From G963668605 sp963668605 (GTDB lineage: Bacteria; Acidobacteriota; Terriglobia; Bryobacterales; Bryobacteraceae), in assembly GCA_963668605.1 (NCBI GenBank), contig OY764903.1, positions 2,294,001-2,358,000 on the forward strand: a stretch of 64,000 nt of DNA, given 5' to 3'. The notes below the pieces were generated by a model. That model saw nothing but the letters and a program-made list of their open reading frames with translations, did no database searches and was not told the DNA's origin. A program made the translations under genes and the position numbers. This document shows positions 37,252-45,172 of the stretch, piece after piece. The number at the start of each line of letters is the position of its first letter. The first letter of the stretch is position 1.

Positions 37252-37470
37252 ATGGAAAAACATGAAAGCAGGTCAAACCCTGCGCCATACCAACTACTAA
37301 ACGAGACCCAAGTCGCGGGCATAACGAGCCTGAAGGTTTCCACGCTCCAGAAGTTGCGCCTCCGCAAGGAAGGACCGCCATTTGTGAAGATAGGCCGCAA
37401 GGTCGCGTACAGGGTGGCTGACCTCACCGGATGGCTAGACGCCCTGCCAGCGTTCGGGGTGGCCGCCTAA
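37252..37470 (+). CDS. Excisionase/AlpA-like helix-turn-helix protein
   Basis: This protein has 72 residues. LLNETQVAGITSLKVSTLQKLR, then GPPFVKIGRKVAYRVADLTGWL, is the HTH_17/AlpA pattern (helix-turn-helix plus wing with the K-x-G-R-x-V-x-Y/R motif). Such proteins act as recombination directionality factors or as activators of the integrase in satellites and islands. Its stop overlaps the start of the HNH gene (TAATG), so the two are translationally coupled. It is intact, unlike the related broken copy at 34.4-34.7 kb. Confidence 0.75.
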   Translation: MEKHESRSNPAPYQLLNETQVAGITSLKVSTLQKLRLRKEGPPFVKIGRKVAYRVADLTGWLDALPAFGVAA

Positions 37471-38120
37471 TGGCGCGCCGCAAGAAGCCGGGGGAACTCG
37501 GCTACATTGATCCTGATACCGGCATCGTAAACGCCGGGCAGGCTGTGCCAATATTCATTCCGGGAAGCAAAGCGTCCGGCCAGCCGATCAAGGCCATTGC
37601 TCTGATAAGCGAGTGTGATGTGGAACGTGTTAGCAAAGCGATCGCGTCCGTGAAAAGGGGGTCTCAGCTTTGGATCGATAGCTGCGGGTACGTGCAAGTC
37701 GGTCTGCAATACCTTCACACAATCATTGCCGGGCGACGCAGGGGCTGCGTAGTGGACCATATCGACGGCGAAAAGCTGTACTGCACCAGAGCAAACCTCC
37801 AGCACATTTCTCAGGCCGAAAACACCCAGAAGGGGCTGGGGCGCAAGACCAACACTGGCGAACTTGGGATCAGCCGACAGGCCAGCGGGCGATATCGCGT
37901 TCAGTTTCGTGACACGCACGAGGTCTTCGACAACATGTTCAGCGGCCTTGAGGAAGCCGTTGCTGCTCGCGACGCATACTTGACCAGACGTCGTAGTCGC
38001 CAGTGGACACAGGACGGTTACCCGCCCGTGCAGCCTTCTGAATTTTCGGGCGGGTCTCTTGACGATTACGAAAAATGGGACGCGCGCATGAACGAAAAAT
38101 TCAGCCGAGGTTCAAAGTGA
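37470..38120 (+). CDS. HNH-type endonuclease-like protein
   Basis: This protein has 216 residues from the ATG at 37470. An opening 13 codons earlier exists but lies inside the preceding gene. Residues about 95-130 carry CVVDHIDGEKLYCTRANLQHIS, matching the H-D-H...N..N-L layout of phage-type HNH/homing nucleases. The following SRQASGRYRVQFRD segment resembles an AP2-like DNA-binding strand set. It may nick or cut DNA, or be a homing enzyme that has settled in the island. Its end overlaps the next gene (GTGA). Confidence 0.7.
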   Translation: MARRKKPGELGYIDPDTGIVNAGQAVPIFIPGSKASGQPIKAIALISECDVERVSKAIASVKRGSQLWIDSCGYVQVGLQYLHTIIAGRRRGCVVDHIDGEKLYCTRANLQHISQAENTQKGLGRKTNTGELGISRQASGRYRVQFRDTHEVFDNMFSGLEEAVAARDAYLTRRRSRQWTQDGYPPVQPSEFSGGSLDDYEKWDARMNEKFSRGSK

Positions 38121-38848
38121 AGGTGGCGACGAATTACGTCCCACTCCCATTCAAAAACACGCCAGAAGCGCTGACGTTCTTAATACGTTTTGGACCGGGG
38201 GTTTTCCATCACTCGGTTTTCCTGCTTCTCTTGTATCTTGCGGAGCGGACGTTGACCTACCGGAAGGACGCCGATTCAACCTCGTATCGGCAGATGACCG
38301 GGGGTGCTGTGATGCGAGACGGTGGAGCGATTCGCACCGGTTCGGGCATCCAGAAAACGGCCGCTGCGGAGGCTGCGAAGGCGCTGGACGCGCTGGGGAT
38401 CGTGCGGAGGGTGAAAGGGCTCGGTGAAGGCGGAAAGAGCGGCATCACGCGCTATCGGATCGACTGGCAGCGGCTTTTCGAATACGTGCGCGAGAAGGTC
38501 GGAAAACTTGAAACACGATGGGAGGAACTGGTTCGCCAGCCGAACAGCGGTGGCTCTCCAGCCGAACAGGAGCCCTCCGCTGAACGAACACCAATCAGTT
38601 CACCCAGCGGACACACAGTAGTAGACGGAACAGCAGTAGATAAACAAAATAAAGATCGACAGAAATCACCGCCACTTTGCCCGAAGTGCAAGGATTGGGG
38701 TCTCCTTCCGACTGAGAGGGGCAAGAGGCAGTCGGAGTCGTTCTGTGATTGTTCGAACGGCGACGAGGCCAGAACAGAATGGGAAGCCAACCAAAGGTCG
38801 AAGCCAACTGCCGAGTCCCAATACGAAGCTTACGGCGACTACGAATGA
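38117..38848 (+). CDS. Winged-helix, replication-protein-like island protein with Cys cluster
   Basis: This protein has 243 residues if started at the GTG at 38117, which overlaps the HNH stop and has GAGG six bases upstream. The N-terminal half resembles winged-helix modules of phage or plasmid replication proteins (KTAAAEAAKALDALGIVRRVKG, then a wing with ITRYRIDWQRLFEY). A low-complexity linker follows. The C-terminal part has a CPKC pair and a later CDC, a possible zinc site. A role in island replication is plausible from the order excisionase-HNH-this gene, but no origin is recognised. Confidence 0.5.
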   Translation: MKVATNYVPLPFKNTPEALTFLIRFGPGVFHHSVFLLLLYLAERTLTYRKDADSTSYRQMTGGAVMRDGGAIRTGSGIQKTAAAEAAKALDALGIVRRVKGLGEGGKSGITRYRIDWQRLFEYVREKVGKLETRWEELVRQPNSGGSPAEQEPSAERTPISSPSGHTVVDGTAVDKQNKDRQKSPPLCPKCKDWGLLPTERGKRQSESFCDCSNGDEARTEWEANQRSKPTAESQYEAYGDYE

Positions 38849-38923
38849 GGGTGGATCGTCACAATAATAAGGCCAGCAAAAACGTCACCGTAATTACTAT
38901 AGATGTAGTACTTAAAGGAGCAA

Positions 38924-38971
38924 ATGAAAACTTGCAGGTTTATGGTTAAGAAGCGATGGAAGCCTTTGTAA
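38924..38971 (+). CDS. Candidate 15-residue micropeptide
   Basis: AAAGGAG lies just before an ATG opening MKTCRFMVKKRWKPL and a TAA. The ribosome site is strong and the peptide is cationic, but it is too short for family evidence. An imperfect inverted repeat (38958-38984, GGAAGCCT with AGGCTTTCC) covers its end and could be a hairpin or weak terminator. Nothing else is seen in 38,849-39,064. Confidence 0.2.
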   Translation: MKTCRFMVKKRWKPL

Positions 38972-39064
38972 TCATAGGCTTTCCCTATTTGGAATGATGG
39001 TTAAGAGCGCACCACAGACGCCAGAATGATATGTGGTGAACGGCTCGCGCAAGGGAATTACGAG

Positions 39065-39790
39065 CTAGGGGGCGGTATGCAGGTCATTAAGCAGGATGCG
39101 GCGAACGGTCATAGCCGTCCAGCTACCGCCCTTTTTGGTCGGAACAAGCTCCGCATTCAGTTGGTCGGCAACGTGAGCAAGGGTTTGCCCTTCGTCTCGG
39201 CGCGCTTGGATCAGGGCTACGACTTTCTGCTCGGCATCATCGGACACCAGAATGTCGCCGATGCGCCGGAACCCGAACGGAGTCGGAGAATAGGCTTGCT
39301 TTTTGCTTTTCAGGTGCCGCATAGCGGTCGTAGTGCGTTCCGCTATCAGGTTGCGCTCAAGCTCGGCGAACCCGGCCATCATTGTGAGCATCATGCGGCC
39401 CATGGCGCTCGCCGTGTTCATGGATTGGCCTCCCATGTCCACAAGGTGTAACGCGACGTTGGAGCGGTCCCATTCTCGGGTTTGCCGCAAGGCGTCTTCG
39501 CAGTCGCGGAAGAGGCGGTCCAGCTTCATGGCAACGATGTGGTGGGCCTTGTCCTTCTGGATGAGGCGAAGCAACCGCTGGCCGCCCTCGCGGTCGCTAA
39601 GGGGCTTGGCACCGCTCACGCCCTCTTCCCGGATCAGGCACACGAGTTCTAGCCCTGCGGCCTTGCAATAGGCATGGAGACGCTCTTCTTGAGCATTGAG
39701 CGATACGCCGCCCTTCGCTTGCTCCTCGGTGGAGACGCGGATATAGGCGACGGCAGTTCGGACGTCTGCGTTGCTGCGTTGCTGAGACAT
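39065..39790 (-). CDS. Serine recombinase (resolvase/invertase family)
   Basis: This protein has 241 residues from the ATG at 39790; the frame also opens 27 codons earlier with a TTG. AVAYIRVSTEEQ holds the catalytic Ser20. DRLFRD, then MMLTMMAGFAELERNLIAERT, gives the active-site arginines and the long E helix. A C-terminal helix-turn-helix follows (TLAHVADQLN...TAMTVRRILLN). It is on the opposite strand to its neighbours. It may resolve island multimers or invert DNA; no inverted crossover site was seen nearby. Confidence 0.85.
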   Translation of the reverse strand: MSQQRSNADVRTAVAYIRVSTEEQAKGGVSLNAQEERLHAYCKAAGLELVCLIREEGVSGAKPLSDREGGQRLLRLIQKDKAHHIVAMKLDRLFRDCEDALRQTREWDRSNVALHLVDMGGQSMNTASAMGRMMLTMMAGFAELERNLIAERTTTAMRHLKSKKQAYSPTPFGFRRIGDILVSDDAEQKVVALIQARRDEGQTLAHVADQLNAELVPTKKGGSWTAMTVRRILLNDLHTAP

Positions 39791-39921
39791 GAATGGAGTA
39801 TGGGCGCAAGATTGGGGTTTTGTCAACTTCGGCGTATCCAACGGACCCCTTGGATAATTCCGCTCGGTCAAAAGCGTTGCTAGACTGGCAGCAACTTAGA
39901 ACATTCTTGAAAGGAAACGAA

Positions 39922-40092
39922 ATGAAAGATAAAAAGAAGACCGGAAAGAAGATCGACCCTGACTTTTCGCAAGTCACGGCATACATACCAACGACGCTGC
40001 ACCTCGACGTGAAGCGCAAACTGATCGGCATGGAAGACGATTTCAGCACCACGGTAGAAAAGTTGCTGAAGGAGTGGCTGAAGCGGAAATGA
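39922..40092 (+). CDS. Small putative ribbon-helix-helix protein
   Basis: This protein has 56 residues, with AAAGGAAAC before the ATG at 39922. VTAYIPTTLHLDVKRKLI forms a short strand and a helix, followed by FSTTVEKLLKEWLKR as a second helix, the RHH layout. Its size suits a regulator of the divergent serine recombinase gene (131 bp apart) or of the integrase gene that starts 83 bases downstream. No toxin gene is visible next to it. Confidence 0.55.
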   Translation: MKDKKKTGKKIDPDFSQVTAYIPTTLHLDVKRKLIGMEDDFSTTVEKLLKEWLKRK

Positions 40093-40174
40093 CCCCCGCA
40101 CCCAGATTTCGATGACCCCCCTCTGGCCGTCACCAAGGTTTATATTCGCAAGCGCACACGGGAGAACTTTTTGA

Positions 40175-41356
40175 ATGGATATTTATAAACGCGGAGATGC
40201 TTGGCATTTTCGTGGGACCATCGACGGCGAGAGAGTGAGGGCGGCTCTCGGAACCAAAAACTACAAGGAGGCGCTCAAGAAGTCGAAAGATCTCATTGCG
40301 GATTTCAAAGCCGGAAAAAGGGCGGACAAGGCGGGCCGCGACTTCGCACGGCTGTCTCTTGCGGATGCGACGAAGCGGTACGTTGAGGAACGGAAAGGGC
40401 GCGTAGCCGAGCGTACCCTGCAAATCGACCGGGAGCGGTCGAAGCCGCTGAAAGCGTACTTCGGCCAAAAGCAGTTGGCGAAGATCACCGCCGCTGATAT
40501 CACGAATTACCAGAACCATCGGAAAGCCAAAGGCATCAGCAATCGGACGATCAACATGGATGTTGGCGTCCTCCGGCAAATGCTCAAGCGGGCGAAGCGC
40601 TGGAAATTCCTGAATGACGATGTAAAACCCTTGCCTGAAAACACGGGCGCGCCCAAGGACGTGCTGACAGCGGAACAGAAGGCGCTACTCTTTCAAACGG
40701 CAGGAAGCAAGCCGCAATGGGAGGTTGCCTACTGGGCCGCAGTGCTTGCGGTAAACACTACCTGCCGGAGTGTTGAACTCAAACACCTCTGCTGGAAAGA
40801 CGTGGATTTCTTGGAACAGGAAATTCGCATCCGACGGAGCAAGACCGAGAAGGGTCTTCGCACCCTACCGCTGACACCCGACGCCATGACCGTACTTTCC
40901 CGGTTGCTGGAACGTGCGAGATTGTTGGGATGTTCCGAGCCCGAGCATTACGTCTTCCCTGCCTGTGAAAACCACCGAGTAGACTCTACGAAGCCTCAGA
41001 AGACTTGGCGTACAGCGTGGCGAACGCTCCGGGCCGAGGCAGCGAAGCGAGCAGGGGATCTGGCAGTGAAGGCAGCGGCGCTATCTGGGGCCGATAAAAC
41101 ACGAGCGAGAGAACGGGCAATGAAGCCATTCCTAAACTATCGCTTCCATGATTTGCGGCATCAGGCTATTACCGAGATGGCAGAGAACGGCGTAGCTGAC
41201 GCCACGCTGAAGGCTATAGCGGGCCATATGTCCAACGAGATGATGGAGCACTATTCGCACGTTCGGATGGCGAAGAAGAAGAGTGCAGTCGCATTTCTGG
41301 GTGGCGGGTGTATGCCCGTAGTTTCTTCGAGCCCGAAGAGCAGCTTAGCTTCGTAG
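40175..41356 (+). CDS. Tyrosine recombinase (phage-type integrase) of the tRNA-Val island
   Basis: This protein has 393 residues. An N-terminal arm-type domain (1-60, RGDAWHFRGTIDGERVR), SAM-like core-binding domain (about 60-150) and catalytic domain with Arg198 (CRSVELK), Lys223, His325 and Arg328 (FHDLRH), His351 (GHMS) and nucleophile Tyr360 (EHYSH). All key residues are present, so it should be active. Unusually for tRNA-type islands the gene lies mid-element, 3.7 kb from the tRNA, with cargo between. It is the likely cause of the 46-bp flanking repeat. Confidence 0.92.
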   Translation: MDIYKRGDAWHFRGTIDGERVRAALGTKNYKEALKKSKDLIADFKAGKRADKAGRDFARLSLADATKRYVEERKGRVAERTLQIDRERSKPLKAYFGQKQLAKITAADITNYQNHRKAKGISNRTINMDVGVLRQMLKRAKRWKFLNDDVKPLPENTGAPKDVLTAEQKALLFQTAGSKPQWEVAYWAAVLAVNTTCRSVELKHLCWKDVDFLEQEIRIRRSKTEKGLRTLPLTPDAMTVLSRLLERARLLGCSEPEHYVFPACENHRVDSTKPQKTWRTAWRTLRAEAAKRAGDLAVKAAALSGADKTRARERAMKPFLNYRFHDLRHQAITEMAENGVADATLKAIAGHMSNEMMEHYSHVRMAKKKSAVAFLGGGCMPVVSSSPKSSLAS

Positions 41357-41481
41357 GAAAAGTTGAGTCGGGCGGCAGCACGGCGAAACGAAGCTAGCCA
41401 GCGAAAACACGCGGACGAGCGTAACATTAACCTTGACCAGATTCCACCGCGAATGCCCGACAATATCCCGACAATAAAACA

Positions 41482-42210
41482 ATGCCAACCAAACGACAAT
41501 TGGACCTCTCCACAATCGATGGCGAACGCCTAGACGGGCTCGATTTCTGCCGGAAGGTTTATGACCTGTTTGAACAGGTGAAGGGCGGAACCGATGGCCT
41601 TGCAAAGCTTCGACTACGCCCAACAAAGGTCGAGAAGCGGCTAATTGAAGAGCTCATTCCAATCGCTCGCTACGTGCAGGCACGCTACAGCGAAGGCCGT
41701 CGCATCAAGGTCCGTTGGTTCAGCGGGTCGCAGCCGTACGACGCCATCCTCTGGTCCTCTGGGTCGCTGGTTGAGCATCGCATAGTTCCGAAAAAGCTTT
41801 TCGTTGAAGTCACCATGTCAGTTCATCAAAACGATTACCTCGCCCGGCGGTTGCTCCACGAGCGGGGCGGGTCGTTTGGTGTAAAGGAGATCTTCCGTGA
41901 CAAAAAAACCGGCCAAATCGTTTCGAAGGCCCACGTGCACGCGCCCGACGAACTCAAGACAGATCTAGCTGACCAGATACTCGAACGGCTCAGGAGCAAG
42001 AGCAACAAAAACTACCCACCGGGGACTGTGTTGGTCGTCAATTGCGTTCCGAACGACCCTATCCTCGAATCCGATTGGAACGACGCGATTGAGCGAGTGA
42101 CCAAGGCCCAAGTACACCTACCCTTCCGAGAAGTGTTTCTGCTCGAAACGGTCATGTCATATTCGACGACAATCTACGGAGACCGAAAACGTCGCCGTAA
42201 ACCGAAATGA
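41482..42210 (+). CDS. Hypothetical protein with a possible PD-(D/E)XK nuclease core
   Basis: This protein has 242 residues and no recognised family. GSQPYDAILWSSG followed 16 residues later by KKLFVEVTMSVHQNDYLARRLL places an Asp and an Glu-x-Thr on two strands, with a helix after, as in restriction-like folds in which Lys is replaced. The later part (TVLVVNCVPNDPILESDWNDAIERV) looks like another core strand plus helix, and the end is very basic (RKRRRKPK). Nuclease activity is a guess from this pattern. It is the first cargo gene after the integrase. Confidence 0.45.
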   Translation: MPTKRQLDLSTIDGERLDGLDFCRKVYDLFEQVKGGTDGLAKLRLRPTKVEKRLIEELIPIARYVQARYSEGRRIKVRWFSGSQPYDAILWSSGSLVEHRIVPKKLFVEVTMSVHQNDYLARRLLHERGGSFGVKEIFRDKKTGQIVSKAHVHAPDELKTDLADQILERLRSKSNKNYPPGTVLVVNCVPNDPILESDWNDAIERVTKAQVHLPFREVFLLETVMSYSTTIYGDRKRRRKPK

Positions 42211-42303
42211 AAAATCGGAAGCGCCGCCGAGTTCAGCGCCGACCGAACGCAGGGTTAGCCTGCACCCAGCCGAATTTAAGACGATGGTGTATTATTCATA
42301 GAA

Positions 42304-43680
42304 ATGCAAAAGAGCCGAATCGAGGTAAGGTCTAGGGGATTGAACAGACTGGCCATGTTACTCGCCATATTGTCATGTCTTTTACCTGTGTTTGGGCAAG
42401 AAGCCAAGGTTACCGCTCCGGAGTCGCCGAATTCTTTGAGGGAACGAGCAGTGAAGGGCGACGCTGCCGCCCAGTCCGACATCGGCGCCATGTACCAACA
42501 AGGCGACGGGGTACGGCAGGACTACGCCGAGGCCGTCCGCTGGTACCGCAAGGCCGCCGACCAAGGGCAAGCTCTCGGCCAGTCCCTCCTAGGCTACATG
42601 TACACGGAAGGCAAAGGGGTGCCGCAGGACTACACCGAGGCCGTCCGCTGGTTCCGCAAAGCCGCCGATCAAGGGCAAGCTGAAGCTCAGTTCAATCTCG
42701 GCTACATGTACGCGGAAGGCCAAGGAGTGCCGCAAGACTACGCCGAGGCTGCGAAGTGGTACCGCAAAGCCGCCGACCAAGGAGACTATAGCGCCCAGAA
42801 CAAGCTCGGCATCATGTGCGCCAACGGCCAAGGAGTGCCGCAGGACTACGCCGAGGCCGTCCGCTGGTACCGTAAAGCCGCCGATCAAGGGCACGCTAGC
42901 GCTCAGTTCAGCCTCGGTGTCAGGTATTACAACGGCCAAGGACTGCCGCAAGACTACGCCGAGGCTGCGAAGTGGTACCGCAAAGCCGCCGACCAAGGGG
43001 ACGCTGATGCCCAATTAAGCCTCGGCCTCATGTACGCCAAAGGCCAAGGGGTGAGGCACGACTACGTTGAGGCCGTCCGTTGCTTCCGCAAAGCCGCCAA
43101 TCAGGGAAACGCCAGCGCCCAATACAGCCTCGGCCTCATGTACGCCAAAGGCCAAGGAGTGCCGCAGGACTACGCCGAGGCTGCCCGCTGGTTCCGCAAA
43201 GCCGCAGACCAAGGGGACGCTCTCGCTCAGTACAACCTCGGCATCATGTACGACCAAGGCCAAGGAGTCCCGCAGATCTACACCGAGGCCGTCCGCTGGT
43301 ACCGTAAAGCCGCCGATCAAGGGCACGCTAGCGCCCAGTCCAACCTCGGCATCATGTGCGCCAACGGCCAAGGAGTGCCGCAGGACTACGCCGAGGCTGC
43401 CCGCTGGTTCCGCAAAGCCGCAAACCAAGGGGACGATCTCGCTCAGTACAACCTCGGCATCATGTACGACCAAGGCCAAGGAGTCCCGCAGAACAACGCC
43501 GAGGCGCATATGTGGCTAAATCTAGTGGCCTCGCGCGCCAGTGGCGATAACCAGAAGAAATACGCAGATGCACGCGATTCAGTTGCCAAGAAGATGACCT
43601 CCCAGCAGATCGCCGAGGCGCAGCGCCGAGCGCGGGAGTGGAAACCAAAAACCGGCAAGACAACAGCGGGGGGCCGATGA
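42304..43680 (+). CDS. Exported Sel1-repeat protein
   Basis: This protein has 458 residues. A hydrophobic signal segment ends about residue 32 (ILSCLLPVFGQ). Ten consecutive 36-residue Sel1 repeats (about 50-410) carry the GxGVPQDYxEAxxWxRKAADQG pattern. The tail is charged. Sel1 solenoids bind other proteins; bacterial ones often act in envelope processes or host contact. Repeats 4 and 9, and 8 and 10, are nearly identical, so the array has expanded or been homogenised recently. It is island cargo, with no enzyme domain. Confidence 0.85.
   Translation: MQKSRIEVRSRGLNRLAMLLAILSCLLPVFGQEAKVTAPESPNSLRERAVKGDAAAQSDIGAMYQQGDGVRQDYAEAVRWYRKAADQGQALGQSLLGYMYTEGKGVPQDYTEAVRWFRKAADQGQAEAQFNLGYMYAEGQGVPQDYAEAAKWYRKAADQGDYSAQNKLGIMCANGQGVPQDYAEAVRWYRKAADQGHASAQFSLGVRYYNGQGLPQDYAEAAKWYRKAADQGDADAQLSLGLMYAKGQGVRHDYVEAVRCFRKAANQGNASAQYSLGLMYAKGQGVPQDYAEAARWFRKAADQGDALAQYNLGIMYDQGQGVPQIYTEAVRWYRKAADQGHASAQSNLGIMCANGQGVPQDYAEAARWFRKAANQGDDLAQYNLGIMYDQGQGVPQNNAEAHMWLNLVASRASGDNQKKYADARDSVAKKMTSQQIAEAQRRAREWKPKTGKTTAGGR
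42448..43528 (+). repeat. 108-bp tandem repeat array (about 10 units) encoding Sel1 motifs
   Basis: About ten 108-bp units lie in register with the Sel1 repeats. Similarity at base level is high, which also keeps the opposite strand open across much of the array; those antisense frames are by-products. Confidence 0.75.
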
Positions 43681-43713
43681 AATGAGGACATTCCGCCACA
43701 TGCAGTGCCTAAC

Positions 43714-44862
43714 TTAAAGGAACCTGAGGTTTCGCTTCTCGGTGTCGGTCAAGAGCCGTGACAAGGCGTCATACTCGACTTGGGACACGGCGCGCCTGAC
43801 GCGGCAAGCAAGGTCAAATCCACCGCGCCCAAACATGGCGGGGCCGAACTCATGGATGAGCGCAGCCACTTCAGGAGCTCGGCTTAAACCACCCGTTGTC
43901 AATCCAAGTAGTGGGTGACCACCGGTTAGCTGCCCTATGATCGCACCCGCAACCCCAGCGGCCAAGACTTCCCAAAAGATGCGGACTGGACGCGAATCAA
44001 GGTCAGTGCGTTGGGGTGTAAATAGCCTTGATGCCTCTGAGAGTTCACGCCGAATCGCCTCAGCCTCACCAAGCGTTCTGGATACACGTAGCGCATCCAA
44101 CAGCGACCATACTTTCCCACGTGCGTCTGACCATTCAACGCGTAGGTCACGGATAACCGTCGGTATCGCTTCACGGCGCGCACAGCGTGTGAGAACGACG
44201 CCAAGCAGAGGCGGAACACGTAGCCCCAAGCCGTCCTGTCCGGCTTGCCGTGCGTAGCGTTGCCAGTCTTCATCAAGATGCTGGAACAGGGACTCGGGGT
44301 ACCTCTGTGCGGTTGCGATTGCCTGCTTCCCGTAGTCGCCGCACAGAAGCACGCTGCCACCTTGTTCGACAATTCCCAAAACCCTTTTGAGGTATTCGAC
44401 ATGGGTCTTGAAGTAAACATTTCCTTCCCCGGCGTTTGCGTGTCGCGCTGCAACCTCAATCAGGTCCGGGGTCAGTTCGATGTCCGGCACCGACTGCGGG
44501 CCGCTGCGGACGGTAAAGAACTCATACCCCGTCAACACTGGTCCGATGGCAGTTATCACCGTACGGTGCCCGACCTGTTTCTCGTCCTCAGTGAACTCGA
44601 AGTCGGCTTCCGGCTCATAAGGCCACGGATCGAGTTCCATCACGATTTCATCGTGCAGAACAACGGTACGGACGAAACGCTCAACTGCAACTAAATCCTC
44701 TAAGGTGTCAAATGGACCGGACACTAAGTTCCGAAGCGGATAGAACGCGGCGGGATCGCAAGCGGCGACTCTCATGAGGTCATGATCCCACGATTCAAGA
44801 AACAGCGATCCAGCGTGGCGATATGCCAGAGCCTTCCAAGCGCGCAGGGATTTCCGGCGCAC
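43714..44862 (-). CDS. Hypothetical island protein
   Basis: This protein has 382 residues and no recognised family. It has a mixed alpha/beta look without a signal peptide. A glycine-rich hydrophobic segment (about 313-338, EVLAAGVAGAIIGQLTGGHPLLGLTTGGL) could insert in a membrane. SVLLCGDYGKQAIATA and the basic, Arg-rich helix region are the most regular parts. It is on the opposite strand and ends 34 bases from the Sel1 gene. It is the cargo gene closest to the tRNA end; the remaining 44,863-45,061 shows no gene. Confidence 0.55.
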   Translation of the reverse strand: MRRKSLRAWKALAYRHAGSLFLESWDHDLMRVAACDPAAFYPLRNLVSGPFDTLEDLVAVERFVRTVVLHDEIVMELDPWPYEPEADFEFTEDEKQVGHRTVITAIGPVLTGYEFFTVRSGPQSVPDIELTPDLIEVAARHANAGEGNVYFKTHVEYLKRVLGIVEQGGSVLLCGDYGKQAIATAQRYPESLFQHLDEDWQRYARQAGQDGLGLRVPPLLGVVLTRCARREAIPTVIRDLRVEWSDARGKVWSLLDALRVSRTLGEAEAIRRELSEASRLFTPQRTDLDSRPVRIFWEVLAAGVAGAIIGQLTGGHPLLGLTTGGLSRAPEVAALIHEFGPAMFGRGGFDLACRVRRAVSQVEYDALSRLLTDTEKRNLRFL

Positions 44863-44995
44863 AACCCGCTACACTTCACATCGCGCTTTGTTTCTCGGCC
44901 GTCTCATTATTTAGGTTTCGGCTTTTGTTTCATGCTCCGTGGACCGGCGCGGTGTTTGCGACCAAGATGCTACTCGGAGGAGAAGTGATCGGTCC

Positions 44996-45014
44996 TGACA
45001 CAAACAGTGACACA
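44996..45014. promoter_or_regulatory. Paired TGACACA sites, right end of island (possible integrase arm sites)
   Basis: TGACACA occurs at 44996-45002 and 45008-45014, 12 bp apart, 46 bp inside the tRNA-proximal att copy. It repeats the arrangement at the left end (both first sites read TCCTGACACAA), so the two ends share a designed-looking signal. Confidence 0.5.
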
Positions 45015-45060
45015 AAGGGCAGTTTTCAGTAGAGCCTGCGCTTGCAAGTTATTGAAAAGA

Positions 45061-45106
45061 ATGGTGGGCGCGACAGGACTCGAACCTGTGACCTCCTGCG
45101 TGTGAA
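45061..45106. repeat. Attachment site within tRNA-Val (46-bp direct repeat)
   Basis: This copy is identical to 36115-36160. It spans the tRNA 3' half from the anticodon loop through CCA plus one further base, the common target of tRNA-using integrases, and leaves the tRNA gene whole. Confidence 0.88.
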
Positions 45107-45138
45107 GCAGGCGCTCTAACCAACTGAGCTACGCGCCC
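45062..45138 (-). tRNA. tRNA-Val (anticodon CAC)
   Basis: The 77-nt minus-strand sequence folds as a cloverleaf: acceptor GGGCGCG/CGCGCCC, anticodon stem CCTGC/GCAGG around loop TTCACAC (anticodon CAC), T-arm ACAGG-TTCGAGT-CCTGT, and an encoded CCA. It decodes GUG. It is the integration target of the adjacent island, and remains intact. Confidence 0.95.
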
Positions 45139-45172
45139 GTGGGGCGGGCAAAACAGAATTATACCACGGTGT

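Noticed and set aside
42589..43509. Two minus-strand open frames over the Sel1 gene with repetitive hydrophobic products
   Set aside because: They arise from the 108-bp repeats keeping the opposite strand open; there is no start signal or family match.
42448..43528. Regular repeats that could suggest a CRISPR array
   Set aside because: The unit is 108 bp, in frame, without unique spacers, and encodes Sel1 motifs.
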